This document shows positions 1 through 9,621 of a DNA stretch of 64,000 nucleotides, in pieces. The position numbers and the translations under genes are program-made. The stretch covers positions 342,690 through 406,689 of the forward strand of contig CAWHQP010000004.1 in NCBI GenBank assembly GCA_963831535.1, read 5' to 3'. The stretch is from Bog-756 sp963831535 (GTDB lineage Bacteria > Actinomycetota > Acidimicrobiia > Acidimicrobiales > RAAP-2). Numbering within the stretch: position 1 is the first letter of the stretch; every line of letters starts with the position of its first letter. A model generated the notes under the pieces. The model saw nothing but the letters and a program-made list of their open reading frames with translations, ran no database searches and was not told the origin of the DNA.

Positions 1-1781
<1,781 letters not shown>

Positions 1782-1933
1782 GCGTCACCCGCCTCGCCGC
1801 CACGGCATGTCCGGTCGGTTCGGGCCCGTCTCCGGCCACCTCAAAGCCGGGGTGGCGTCCTTAGCTCCGCAGTGCCGGCCCGTCGACGCGCCGAGCGCCC
1901 ACTGATACCGGTGCGCTGGTGGCGACCCCGCCG

Positions 1934-1939
1934 TAGGGT
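1934..1939 (+). promoter_or_regulatory. -10 box TAGGGT for leaderless start at 1946
   Basis: TAGGGT sits exactly 6 nt before the ATG at 1946. This spacing places transcription initiation at or next to the start codon, as in actinobacterial leaderless mRNAs. No Shine-Dalgarno sequence is visible. Confidence 0.55.
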
Positions 1940-1945
1940 GAGTCC

Positions 1946-2431
1946 ATGCACGAATCGGTGACCGTCCATATGGAGGCCAGACCGGAGGCCATCTGGGATC
2001 TCGTCAGCGATGTCACCAAGATCGGCCGGTACAGCCCGGAGACGTTCGAGGCCGAATGGCTCGAGGGCGCCACCGGACCGGCGGTGGGTGCCCGGTTCCG
2101 GGGCCACGTGAAGCGAAACGGCATAGGACCGACCTATTGGACCAGCTGCACGGTCCAGGAGTGCGAGCCGGGCCGCTCCTTCACGTTCGGCGTCGGGCCT
2201 CCCGGCAAGGCGCTCAGCGTGTGGGGTTACCGGATGGAGCCGGTGGGAGACGGGACCGATGTGACCGAGACCTTCACGTTGGCCGACACCGGTCTGCTGC
2301 GACTGTACTGGGCCCTGCTCGGCTGGGCCCGGGGAAGGACCAACAGGAACGACATGCGCACTACCCTCGAGCGAATCAAAGCCGAAGTGGAGGCGCGTAC
2401 CGACCCGGGTCCCACGGTTCCTCCCGCGTAG
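1946..2431 (+). CDS. SRPBCC family protein (polyketide cyclase/START-like fold)
   Basis: A 161-residue soluble protein. It opens with the strand pattern typical of the SRPBCC/Bet v1 superfamily (ESVTVHMEARPEAIWDLVSDVT), followed by a Trp/Phe-rich beta sheet and a long C-terminal helix ending in a short disordered tail. The family binds hydrophobic ligands in a deep cavity; members include cyclases, lipid-transfer proteins and stress-response proteins, so the ligand cannot be read from sequence. The start is supported by the TAGGGT box 6 nt upstream. It stands alone between ftsH and the four-cysteine protein. The fold is fairly sure, the function is not. Confidence 0.8.
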   Translation: MHESVTVHMEARPEAIWDLVSDVTKIGRYSPETFEAEWLEGATGPAVGARFRGHVKRNGIGPTYWTSCTVQECEPGRSFTFGVGPPGKALSVWGYRMEPVGDGTDVTETFTLADTGLLRLYWALLGWARGRTNRNDMRTTLERIKAEVEARTDPGPTVPPA

Positions 2432-2595
2432 CACCCTCGGGGTTGGTTGAGGGACATCGGCCGATCTGGCTCGACAGGGGCGCCACCCGGGGTCCGGTGA
2501 CCACGTCATCGAAGGCCGGGCAGGCCAGGTGTTTCGGATTCCGTCGACGAGCAGGGTTCGAAGGCCTGAACGTGCCGATCGTCGACCCCTCCGAT

Positions 2596-2601
2596 TAGGT
2601 T
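2596..2601 (+). promoter_or_regulatory. -10 box TAGGTT for leaderless start at 2608
   Basis: TAGGTT lies 6 nt before the ATG at 2608, the same geometry as the preceding gene. There is no ribosome binding site between them. Confidence 0.55.
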
Positions 2602-2607
2602 TCAGCC

Positions 2608-2856
2608 ATGGCCGACTATGTCATCCCCGATCCGGAACCGAAGGAGATCGACGAGACACTCTCGATCGAACTGCGCCACCTGGCGGCCAATGCCGTTCTG
2701 AAGGGCAAGCCCTCCGGGAAGGAGAAATGCGAGAACTGTCTCTACTACCTCGAGCCGTACAACGAGATCTCGTACTGCTGGCATCCCAAGCTCCGGATTC
2801 TGGTGGGCTCGGAATGGTGGTGCCAGTGGTGGGACGCGATTCCCGAGGGCAACTAG
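2608..2856 (+). CDS. Small four-cysteine protein, possible HiPIP-like iron-sulfur protein
   Basis: An 82-residue protein with an acidic N-terminal half and a C-terminal half carrying four cysteines, spaced C-x2-C-x12-C-x14-C. The motifs are CENCLYY, YCWHPK and WWCQWW. The spacing and the aromatic residues around the last cysteine recall high-potential iron-sulfur proteins and the small HiPIP-like subunits of some glycyl-radical enzymes, but a zinc site is equally possible. There is no signal peptide, so it is probably cytoplasmic. The start is supported by the TAGGTT box 6 nt upstream. I do not recognise a named family; the cysteine pattern is seen, the cofactor is inference. Confidence 0.7.
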   Translation: MADYVIPDPEPKEIDETLSIELRHLAANAVLKGKPSGKEKCENCLYYLEPYNEISYCWHPKLRILVGSEWWCQWWDAIPEGN

Positions 2857-2910
2857 GCCCGTCGCACGAGGGGTCCAGCTCCTGAGCCACCGGGCTGGGC
2901 GACGGGGGCC
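2856..2910. terminator. Large stem-loop between convergent genes
   Basis: Arms GGCCCGTCGC and GCGACGGGGGCC (cores 2858-2865 and 2899-2906) pair across about 33 nt that can fold further. It lies between convergent genes ending at 2856 and 2925, so it could serve both strands. There is no U-tract. Confidence 0.4.
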
Positions 2911-2924
2911 TCCCGACCGGTGTT

Positions 2925-4460
2925 CTAGGGGCCGATCGGGAACCCCGAGGAGGAGACCACCCCGGGGGTTCCGGCGGGCTCGCAGTCCTCTTCTACGAAC
3001 ACGGGTTGCGATGCAGTGACCGTGAGGGTGGCGAGGCCCCCGACCTGTTTGGGCCCGAGAACAACCACCCGGCCCGGGGCCACGGTGAACGTGGACACCG
3101 GCCCGGTCGCGCCCAGCCTGGCCACCTTCACCACCGAGGCCGTGGGCCCCGAATTGGCTACGGCCAGGCTGCCCACCGTGGCGTCAGTGATGGCCGGCGC
3201 TCCGGGTACCCCGGGACCGGGCACCAGCCAGTGGTTGGCCACGGTGGTGGTGGCCGAGGACGAGCCCCACCCAGGCGACGGGGAGCCCGGTGGTGCGTCC
3301 ACGGAGCGGCCCACCACGATGGGGACCGTGGAGGTCACCGTCACTGCGTAGGGAGTCTGTTGGGGGAAGCCCGGGGTCCCCGATGCGGGGAAGGCCACCA
3401 CCGAAGCCGGAGGCACCACCACGCGATGGGGCACCACCGTTCCGGAGCTCAGACCCAGGGTGATGGTGGCCGTGGATGGGCTCGGTCCGGGATTGGCCAG
3501 GTACAGGTTGACGGTGGACTCGGGCATGGCGGTGGTCTGGGCCAGCCGCCACGTCGTCGACAACGACGGGGACCCAAGCCGCAGTGACATCCCACCGGTC
3601 GGTCCCGACGACCACTGCTGGAACTCCGAGGCCACAAGTCCGCCGGCCTGGGCCGCCACCATCGTGGCGATGGTGGCGGAATCCTGGACGTAGTCGCCCA
3701 CGTTCTCCTCCACCAGCTGTCCGGCCGGGACTTCGAGTCCCTGGTAGTCCTGGGGGGTGATCACTCCGTGCTCCGTAAGGAAGGACACGTTGACGACGGC
3801 CTCGGTGGCCGCCGGGTTGAACAGCGACAGGGTGAGCGAATTGCCCGACGTGGTTGCCCCGCCGGCGAAGGCCCACTCCGAAGCGATCCGCGAAGCGCAC
3901 GGTGCCGTCGTCCACCCGTTGGCACCCGAAACGACCTGGCTGGCCACCACGCCACCCCCGGCGAAGGTGAAGGTGGAGGCGGTACTCCCGGTCGGCAGTC
4001 CGGCGGTGGGATCGATGGTCGCCGTCCCGAGGGCCGGCACGGTCACCGTGCGGTGCACCGTCGGGACGGTTCCCCCCGTGTCTGCCGGGGCCACCGTGGT
4101 CATGGATCCGGTGACCGGCGACCGAGTCGAGTTGGTCAGGTAGATCGTGGAGTTGGCGGCCGTCCCGGTGCCGGCCGAGCAGAACGCCGAGGAGGAGTAC
4201 GCCCCCACGGGGGCAACGGGGATGCCGTCCGCGGAGGACGGGGCGGCCCCGGGTGACGGAGTGCCCACCGCCGCGGCGATGCCACCCACCACCACGATGG
4301 TGGCGATCACGGCCACGATCACCGACGTCCTCTTCCGCACCGGCTCCACGGGAGCCCTGCGCCCGTGACGAGTGCGGCCCGGAAGGCGCCCTCCGTCCGG
4401 CTCCGCCCACTCCGGATCCGTCCAGTCCGGCTCGATCAGGGAATCGTCGGAGTCGCTCAT
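2925..4460 (-). CDS. DUF5719 family membrane-anchored envelope protein
   Basis: A 511-residue protein. An acidic, Pro/Arg-rich cytoplasmic tail (residues 1-44) is followed by one membrane helix (about 45-65) and a large external region rich in Ser, Thr, Val, Gly and Pro with repeated beta-strand patterns and few charged residues. This is the layout of DUF5719 proteins, which in actinobacteria are encoded directly after a very large GT2 glycosyltransferase, as here. Its ATG overlaps the stop of that glycosyltransferase by ATGA (4457-4460), so translation is probably coupled. A role in envelope polysaccharide assembly or export is inferred from context; no catalytic motif is visible. Confidence 0.82.
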   Translation of the reverse strand: MSDSDDSLIEPDWTDPEWAEPDGGRLPGRTRHGRRAPVEPVRKRTSVIVAVIATIVVVGGIAAAVGTPSPGAAPSSADGIPVAPVGAYSSSAFCSAGTGTAANSTIYLTNSTRSPVTGSMTTVAPADTGGTVPTVHRTVTVPALGTATIDPTAGLPTGSTASTFTFAGGGVVASQVVSGANGWTTAPCASRIASEWAFAGGATTSGNSLTLSLFNPAATEAVVNVSFLTEHGVITPQDYQGLEVPAGQLVEENVGDYVQDSATIATMVAAQAGGLVASEFQQWSSGPTGGMSLRLGSPSLSTTWRLAQTTAMPESTVNLYLANPGPSPSTATITLGLSSGTVVPHRVVVPPASVVAFPASGTPGFPQQTPYAVTVTSTVPIVVGRSVDAPPGSPSPGWGSSSATTTVANHWLVPGPGVPGAPAITDATVGSLAVANSGPTASVVKVARLGATGPVSTFTVAPGRVVVLGPKQVGGLATLTVTASQPVFVEEDCEPAGTPGVVSSSGFPIGP

Positions 4461-7400
4461 GGGACCGTCTCGGCCTGAGGCTTTGCTTCATCGCCGTCGA
4501 CCACCGGAGCCGGGCTACCGACCACCCCAAAATCGGCGCGACCGCGTCGCCGGAATCGGATGCGGCGCCAGGGACGGCCGAGGCCGTCTCCGATCAGCAG
4601 GGCCAGCGCCACCAGCCAGGTCACGATGGACACGGCGAAGGCGAGGGGTGCCACCAGGCCCCCGTCGAAGTGCAGGGTGCTCACGCCGGCGGTGGACACC
4701 TCGTAGCGGCCGGCCCACCCGAACGAGGACGAGCGGGAAGCCGAAGCACCGGTGGAACCGGTCAGGTTCCACCGGCCGGACGGGGCGAAAGAGGACAGTA
4801 CGGTTCCCTTGGCCAACGTGCCGGTGAACGACCGGGACGCGGCCGGACCCGCCAGGACCGGGACGGCCCCACGCACCACCCCCGATCCCGGGCTTCCGGC
4901 CCGGGGGTCGGGCAGCACGGTGTCGGGTACCGAGGTACCGGCGGGCACCTCCGCCCGCTGGGGCAGCCAGTCGTTGTTGACGTAGACGGTGATGCCGGTG
5001 CCCGAGAGAACGGGACTGAGGTCCAGCTGACGGGTGAGCGCTGGGGCCAGGTCGGCAGGGACGGGGTATTCGGTCGGCGTCTGTTCCCCGGTGATCTCGG
5101 GGGCCAGCGAGGTGAGCAGGGCCACGTAGCGGACACCCGAGGGGGCCAGCAACCGCCCGAGCTGGTCCGTGCCGCCGGCCCGGGCCAGCTCGACGGCCGA
5201 CGCCAGTCCCGACGCCGGACCGGGGCCCGCCGCATTCCACAACCACCGGGCATCGGGACCACCGTCCTCGGAGGTGGCATAGGCCAGGCCGTCCCCGGCG
5301 GACCACGACCCCTGGTAGAGGGCGTTGGTCTGACCGAGCCACAGGACGCGGAACGAGCCGTCGGCCGCCTTGGCGTGCATCCAGGCCACCGACTGGCTGA
5401 AATCGTTGACCGGGAGGTCCCACCGTCCCGGCAACGCCGAAATGAGCGTGGGGACGGCACCGAGGCCCAGGGCGACGGTGGCCATCACGGTCACCAGCTG
5501 ACGCCATCCGAACTCGGCCGCCCGCAGGTCCTCCTCGAATGCCGCCACGCCGAGCCCTATGGCGGCGGCGACCGCGGCGGCGGCCGGTGCCAGCAGAACC
5601 AACGGATCGATGGCCAGACTTCCCATCCACCCCCTGCCGATGACCCAGGCGGCCACCCAGAAGACCAGGGCCACGGCCCAGTACCGTCCGGCCCACCGGA
5701 ACCGGTCACCCCGGGCCAGCACCAACGGGGCCACGGCCGCCAGGGCAAAGCCCCAGGCCAGCGGAGACCCACCGATCGGGCCGGCGGCGAACCGGAGCAG
5801 CGAGGACCAGGTGACCGCCGAGGACGCGGGGATGGGAACACCGAAGACGGCCACCGCACCCCGTCCGGCTGAGAGCACCCCGATCACCCACGGCAGGCAG
5901 ATGACCGCGGCCACCCCGGTGGACGCCAGAGCGAGCCACAGGGCCTTGGTGGTGGATCGCAGATCCCCGAACAGGACCGAGGAGATCATGAGGGCCAGGG
6001 CCGCCAGCACCACCACCACGGCGGCGGCGGGCACGAAGGCGATCATGACGGCCTCGATCAGACCGAGCGCCAGGGCGCTGCGGAAGTTCGCGTGCCGAAC
6101 CGTCCACGCGGCGAACCGATGTCGGGTCGATTCCGGTGCCCCCTCCGGCCCGGGTGGGCCGGACCGGACCGAGACGGGGAATGACCCGTAGGGGGAGGTC
6201 CCGGTGGCCCGGAACAGTCGGGCCAACACCCAGGGGGCCCCGGCGTACACCACGAGAGCACCCCATCGGCCCAACGCCAGGGCGTTGTAGGGAACAGCCA
6301 CGGCGAGGTAGGCCACACCGGCGACCAGTGCGGCGCGTTGGGAACCGAAGGGCCGTACCAGTCGCACCACACCCCACACCCCGAGAGGGATGCAGGCGAA
6401 GATCAGCACTTTCTGGGTCAGCCCCATGGCGCCGATCAGGACCGTGCCTACCAATCCGGTCAACGCCAGTCCCGGGGCCACCGGCGCGGTAGTGCCCACA
6501 CCGGAGGGATGCCAACCCGCCGCGAACTGCGACAGGGTCTGGGTCCAGCTCGGAAAGGGGACGAACTGCCCGACGGCAGGCAGTCTGCCGGTCAGGATGC
6601 CCCTCGTCCCGATGGCCACGATGATCCCGGCGCTCACCCACACCGTGAGGCGGATCCGCCCGTTCACCCGGCCCCGCGCCGTTGCCGCCCGGGCGGAATC
6701 GTGTTCCCGAGGTGCCCCCCCGTCGGCGCCGGAGTCATCAGCTGGCGCCGGAGCGGAGCCGAGGTTCGGTTCGCTGTCCTGGTGGGCGGCCTGATCAGAG
6801 GCCAGTCCGGCCGCGGCTATCTCGTCGGCGTGGGCCCCGTGGAAACCGTGCTGGAACACCCGGCGGAAGTAGGAGGAGAGTCGGGCGCTCCCGCCCACCT
6901 GGAGCAGGCGGACCTCCTTGTCGCTCAATCGCCGGTGGGCCCTCAGCTCCCTGCGTTGCGCCCGGATAACCGCAAGCCGACCCAGGTTCCATCGCCAGGC
7001 CCTGACCACGGCCCGGGCCCGGGACCAATTGCCGGCCAACGCAGCCACGATCACCTCGGCTATGGCCAGTACGAGGACCTGCGGGACCACCCGGATGAGA
7101 TGGAAGCGCCCGTAACACTTGAAGACAGCCAGCAGCTCGTGACGGCGTTGCAACTCCTGAAGGGTCACGGCGGGAACGGCCACCTCGTCCGCATGGCCCT
7201 CCGTCAGGCCATCCCCGGCGTTGGCCTGCTCCCTCAGGGCCATGCTCCGGGCCCCGGACTCGTCCCCGGCCCCCGATCCCTGCCGGCTGGCACCCATGAG
7301 GGCCGGATCGATGGACCGGGCCCCTCCGGCCAGCTCCTCCCGGTGGCGAACCCTCGCATCGGGGGCCACGATGATCCGGGCCCCGACGACCTGGGCCCGC

Positions 7401-7996
7401 CAGGACAGATCGAGATCTTCCCCCATGGCCACGATGGCGGGGTCAAAACCGCCCAGCTCCTCGAACAGGTCGGCCCTCACCAGATTGGCGCCACCAGGAG
7501 CGACGAAGACGTCACGCACCGCGTCGTGCTGACCATGGTCGATCTCGAAGGGCTGGACCCGATCCACCACCGAACCGCCCTTGTCGGCCGTCATCCCCAC
7601 ATGGACCAGTCGCTCGGGATCGTCCCAGCTGACCACCTTCGGGGTGACAATGCCGGCGTTGGACCGGAACGCCTCCTCCACCATCAGGTGGACGGCGTCG
7701 GGGAACAGGGCCACATCGTCATGGCAGATCAGGAAGTAGTCGGCTCCCTCGACCATGCTCCGGACCTCGTTCACCGTCGGGCCGAACCCCCGATTGTCAT
7801 CAAATCGGCGCACGAAGGCAGTCGGGAGGACCGCCGCCACCCGTGCGGTGAGTTCGTCCCGGCTCCCCGAATCGAGGATGAGCACGGACAGCTCCGCATA
7901 GTCCTGTGCTGCGATCGAGGCCAGCGTCTCCTCGAACCACGGACCCGGATCGTGGGCAACGACGACAGCGACGACCGGCGGGGCCAGTGTGTCCAT
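4457..7996 (-). CDS. Giant GT2 glycosyltransferase with multi-pass membrane domain
   Basis: About 1,179 residues. The N-terminal third is a GT-A family 2 domain with the start PPVVAVVVAHDPG, an HDD metal-binding motif (CHDDVALF) and the GEDLDLSWR motif typical of rhamnosyl- and galactofuranosyl-type transferases. A charged, disordered stretch (about 380-450) leads into many membrane helices and a large external loop region near the C-terminus. This combination is usual for actinobacterial cell-wall glycosyltransferases paired with DUF5719. It likely adds sugar to lipid-linked envelope glycan; donor and acceptor are unknown. A TAGCCT box (8007-8012) is 7 nt before a TTG at 7999 and 10 nt before the ATG at 7996; I prefer the ATG. 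Confidence 0.88.
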   Translation of the reverse strand: MDTLAPPVVAVVVAHDPGPWFEETLASIAAQDYAELSVLILDSGSRDELTARVAAVLPTAFVRRFDDNRGFGPTVNEVRSMVEGADYFLICHDDVALFPDAVHLMVEEAFRSNAGIVTPKVVSWDDPERLVHVGMTADKGGSVVDRVQPFEIDHGQHDAVRDVFVAPGGANLVRADLFEELGGFDPAIVAMGEDLDLSWRAQVVGARIIVAPDARVRHREELAGGARSIDPALMGASRQGSGAGDESGARSMALREQANAGDGLTEGHADEVAVPAVTLQELQRRHELLAVFKCYGRFHLIRVVPQVLVLAIAEVIVAALAGNWSRARAVVRAWRWNLGRLAVIRAQRRELRAHRRLSDKEVRLLQVGGSARLSSYFRRVFQHGFHGAHADEIAAAGLASDQAAHQDSEPNLGSAPAPADDSGADGGAPREHDSARAATARGRVNGRIRLTVWVSAGIIVAIGTRGILTGRLPAVGQFVPFPSWTQTLSQFAAGWHPSGVGTTAPVAPGLALTGLVGTVLIGAMGLTQKVLIFACIPLGVWGVVRLVRPFGSQRAALVAGVAYLAVAVPYNALALGRWGALVVYAGAPWVLARLFRATGTSPYGSFPVSVRSGPPGPEGAPESTRHRFAAWTVRHANFRSALALGLIEAVMIAFVPAAAVVVVLAALALMISSVLFGDLRSTTKALWLALASTGVAAVICLPWVIGVLSAGRGAVAVFGVPIPASSAVTWSSLLRFAAGPIGGSPLAWGFALAAVAPLVLARGDRFRWAGRYWAVALVFWVAAWVIGRGWMGSLAIDPLVLLAPAAAAVAAAIGLGVAAFEEDLRAAEFGWRQLVTVMATVALGLGAVPTLISALPGRWDLPVNDFSQSVAWMHAKAADGSFRVLWLGQTNALYQGSWSAGDGLAYATSEDGGPDARWLWNAAGPGPASGLASAVELARAGGTDQLGRLLAPSGVRYVALLTSLAPEITGEQTPTEYPVPADLAPALTRQLDLSPVLSGTGITVYVNNDWLPQRAEVPAGTSVPDTVLPDPRAGSPGSGVVRGAVPVLAGPAASRSFTGTLAKGTVLSSFAPSGRWNLTGSTGASASRSSSFGWAGRYEVSTAGVSTLHFDGGLVAPLAFAVSIVTWLVALALLIGDGLGRPWRRIRFRRRGRADFGVVGSPAPVVDGDEAKPQAETVP

Positions 7997-8006
7997 CAAG
8001 GGTCAG

Positions 8007-8012
8007 AGGCTA
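8007..8012 (-). promoter_or_regulatory. -10 box TAGCCT before the giant glycosyltransferase
   Basis: On the minus strand TAGCCT lies 7 nt before TTG (7999) and 10 nt before ATG (7996), implying a leaderless or nearly leaderless message. Confidence 0.45.
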
Positions 8013-8080
8013 TCGGGCTGGAGACGCCCAAATGTGAACTCCCAGGTCATCGGCGATGTCACCTCTGAAGGGTGGAGTGC

Positions 8081-8109
8081 TTGCAAATGTTTATCATTAC
8101 GTATACACT
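8081..8109 (+). promoter_or_regulatory. Sigma-70-type promoter for the gene at 8206
   Basis: TTGCAA (8081-8086) and TACACT (8104-8109) are separated by 17 nt. The stretch is strikingly AT-rich against its surroundings. It would give a leader of roughly 90 nt carrying the GAAGGAG ribosome binding site. Confidence 0.6.
8086..8103. promoter_or_regulatory. Fur/Zur-like operator overlapping the promoter
   Basis: Read on the minus strand, the spacer holds TAATGATAAACATT, which matches 13 of 14 bases of the core of the classical Fur box (TAATGATAATCATT). It lies between the -35 and -10 boxes, where a repressor would block polymerase. The site is seen; binding by a Fur-family protein is inference. 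Confidence 0.35.
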
Positions 8110-8205
8110 TGCATCTATAGACATCCGGTGAGCGAACGAGTGCGCAGCCACCCACCGCTCCCGGTAGTCCAGCAGTTCAGCCACCGACCCGAAGGAGCAC
8201 ACACC

Positions 8206-8637
8206 ATGCCCACCATCAAGAAGCCGGAGTTCAAGATTCCCGAAATCAACACCGACGTCACCAAGGCCGCCAAGGACATCGCCGCCGTGGCCAAGGACGC
8301 CACCTATGTCGTCATCGGCGCCGGGGTGCTGGGCTTCCAACAGGCTCAGGTCCAGCGTCAGGAGTTCATGAAGCGTCTGGCCGATCCGAAGGCCGGCATC
8401 GAGGACCGCGTCACAGCCGCCCGGGCCGACCTCGGCGGTGCCCTCCACACGGTGGAGGTCACAGTCGAGGGATTGATGGAGCGCTTCGAGGAGATCATCG
8501 AGCGCCTGGAGGTGGCCGTCGCCCCCCTGGAGGACCGTCTGCCCACCCAGGCCCGTGACCTGGCCAAGCAGGCTCACGTCCAGGCCAAGGAGGCCCGGAC
8601 CCAGATCCGATCCCGGATCCCGACCACCGCCGCCTGA
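8206..8637 (+). CDS. Small helical protein, phasin/HBHA-like, unknown function
   Basis: A 143-residue protein that is almost all predicted helix. A Lys/Glu/Pro-rich start is followed by a hydrophobic stretch (TYVVIGAGVLGFQQ), heptad-like Glu/Leu/Val segments and a Lys/Arg/Ala-rich end. The composition recalls phasins and heparin-binding hemagglutinin-like surface proteins, but no family signature is certain. The start at 8206 is chosen because GAAGGAG (8191-8197) lies 8 nt upstream; the frame is open further upstream without coding character. It has the clearest promoter in the window, a possible Fur-like operator and a strong terminator, so it is a single regulated gene and may be abundantly expressed. 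Confidence 0.8.
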   Translation: MPTIKKPEFKIPEINTDVTKAAKDIAAVAKDATYVVIGAGVLGFQQAQVQRQEFMKRLADPKAGIEDRVTAARADLGGALHTVEVTVEGLMERFEEIIERLEVAVAPLEDRLPTQARDLAKQAHVQAKEARTQIRSRIPTTAA

Positions 8638-8675
8638 CCACCCCTTCCGAACCGCGCCGATCCCGGTCGGCTCAC

Positions 8676-8710
8676 CGAAGAACGGCCTGCTCCGAGCGGG
8701 CCGTTCTTCG
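8676..8710. terminator. Strong 12-bp stem-loop terminator
   Basis: CGAAGAACGGCC (8676-8687) pairs perfectly with GGCCGTTCTTCG (8699-8710) around an 11-nt loop. It lies between convergent genes ending at 8637 and 8716 and can act on both strands. There is no U-tract, as is common in actinobacteria. Confidence 0.75.
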
Positions 8711-8715
8711 CGTCG

Positions 8716-9615
8716 TTACCCGGTCTGCTGTCGCCAGTAGTCCAGAACGTCGGCCAGGGTCTGGTCCAGGGTGACCTCGGGCTTCCAACCCGTGGCGTCC
8801 ACCAGACGGGCCGGATCCCCCCGGAGCACGGGAACCTCGACCGGTCGCACGAGCGAGGGGTCGGTCTCGAACTCGAGTGTGGTCCCGGCCAGGGCCAGGA
8901 GGCTGTCGGCGATGGTCCGGATCGAAACGTCCCGCCCGGAGCAGACGTTGTAGACCTCGCCGGGGCTACCGGCCTCGACGAGGAGTCGGTAGGCCCGGAC
9001 CACATCCCGGACGTCGGTGAAGTCCCTGCGGGCGGACAGGTTTCCGACCGGGATGGTCGGACTCCCGCGCCGGTCGGCCTCGACGATCCGCTTGGCCAGT
9101 GCCGCCACCGCGAAGTTTGGTGTCTGACCGGGGCCGATGTGATTGAACGGCCGCACCGTGATCACGTGCTGGCCGTGGCCCAGGTGGGCCTGGGCCACCA
9201 CCGCCTCGGCGGCCAGTTTGCTGGCGGCGTACGGGGTTAGCGGGGCGGTGGGCGAGCTCTCCTGGAGCGGGAGGAGGTTCGGGTCGGTGACCGCGCCGTA
9301 AACCTCGGCCGAGCTGGTGACCAAGACCCGGGGATTGGTCCCGCACTGGCGCGCCGCGGCGAGGACGGCGGCCGTCCCCATGATGTTGACCTCGAGCACC
9401 CGGAGCGGTTCCTCCCACGACTGTCCGACGTGAGTCAGGGCGGCCAGGTGGTAGACGGCATCGGGTGCGGCCGCCGACATGGCGGCGAGGAGGGCGGTGG
9501 GATCGGTGATCTCGACTTCACGGTCGATGGCGACGACCTCATCGCCGAGTCCCCGGAGATGGTCGCCAAGCCAGGTTCCGACGAAGCCACGACCACCGGT
9601 GATGAGGGAGCGCAC
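8716..9615 (-). CDS. NAD(P)-dependent sugar epimerase/reductase, GDP-6-deoxy-hexose reductase-like
   Basis: A 299-residue extended-SDR enzyme with the nucleotide-binding GGRGFVG at its start, catalytic YAASK (in TPYAASKLAAE) and the VTSSAEVYG strand. The short length and the SFNHIGPGQ-type motif (here PFNHIGPGQTPNF) match the GDP-4-keto-6-deoxymannose reductase (Rmd) branch, which makes GDP-rhamnose-type sugars after GDP-mannose dehydratase. No Gmd homologue is in the window. It starts with GTG only 6 nt after the stop of the preceding GT4 gene and is the last gene of that minus-strand unit. A UDP- or dTDP-sugar reductase cannot be excluded. Confidence 0.8.
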   Translation of the reverse strand: MRSLITGGRGFVGTWLGDHLRGLGDEVVAIDREVEITDPTALLAAMSAAAPDAVYHLAALTHVGQSWEEPLRVLEVNIMGTAAVLAAARQCGTNPRVLVTSSAEVYGAVTDPNLLPLQESSPTAPLTPYAASKLAAEAVVAQAHLGHGQHVITVRPFNHIGPGQTPNFAVAALAKRIVEADRRGSPTIPVGNLSARRDFTDVRDVVRAYRLLVEAGSPGEVYNVCSGRDVSIRTIADSLLALAGTTLEFETDPSLVRPVEVPVLRGDPARLVDATGWKPEVTLDQTLADVLDYWRQQTG

Positions 9616-9621
9616 GACGGG

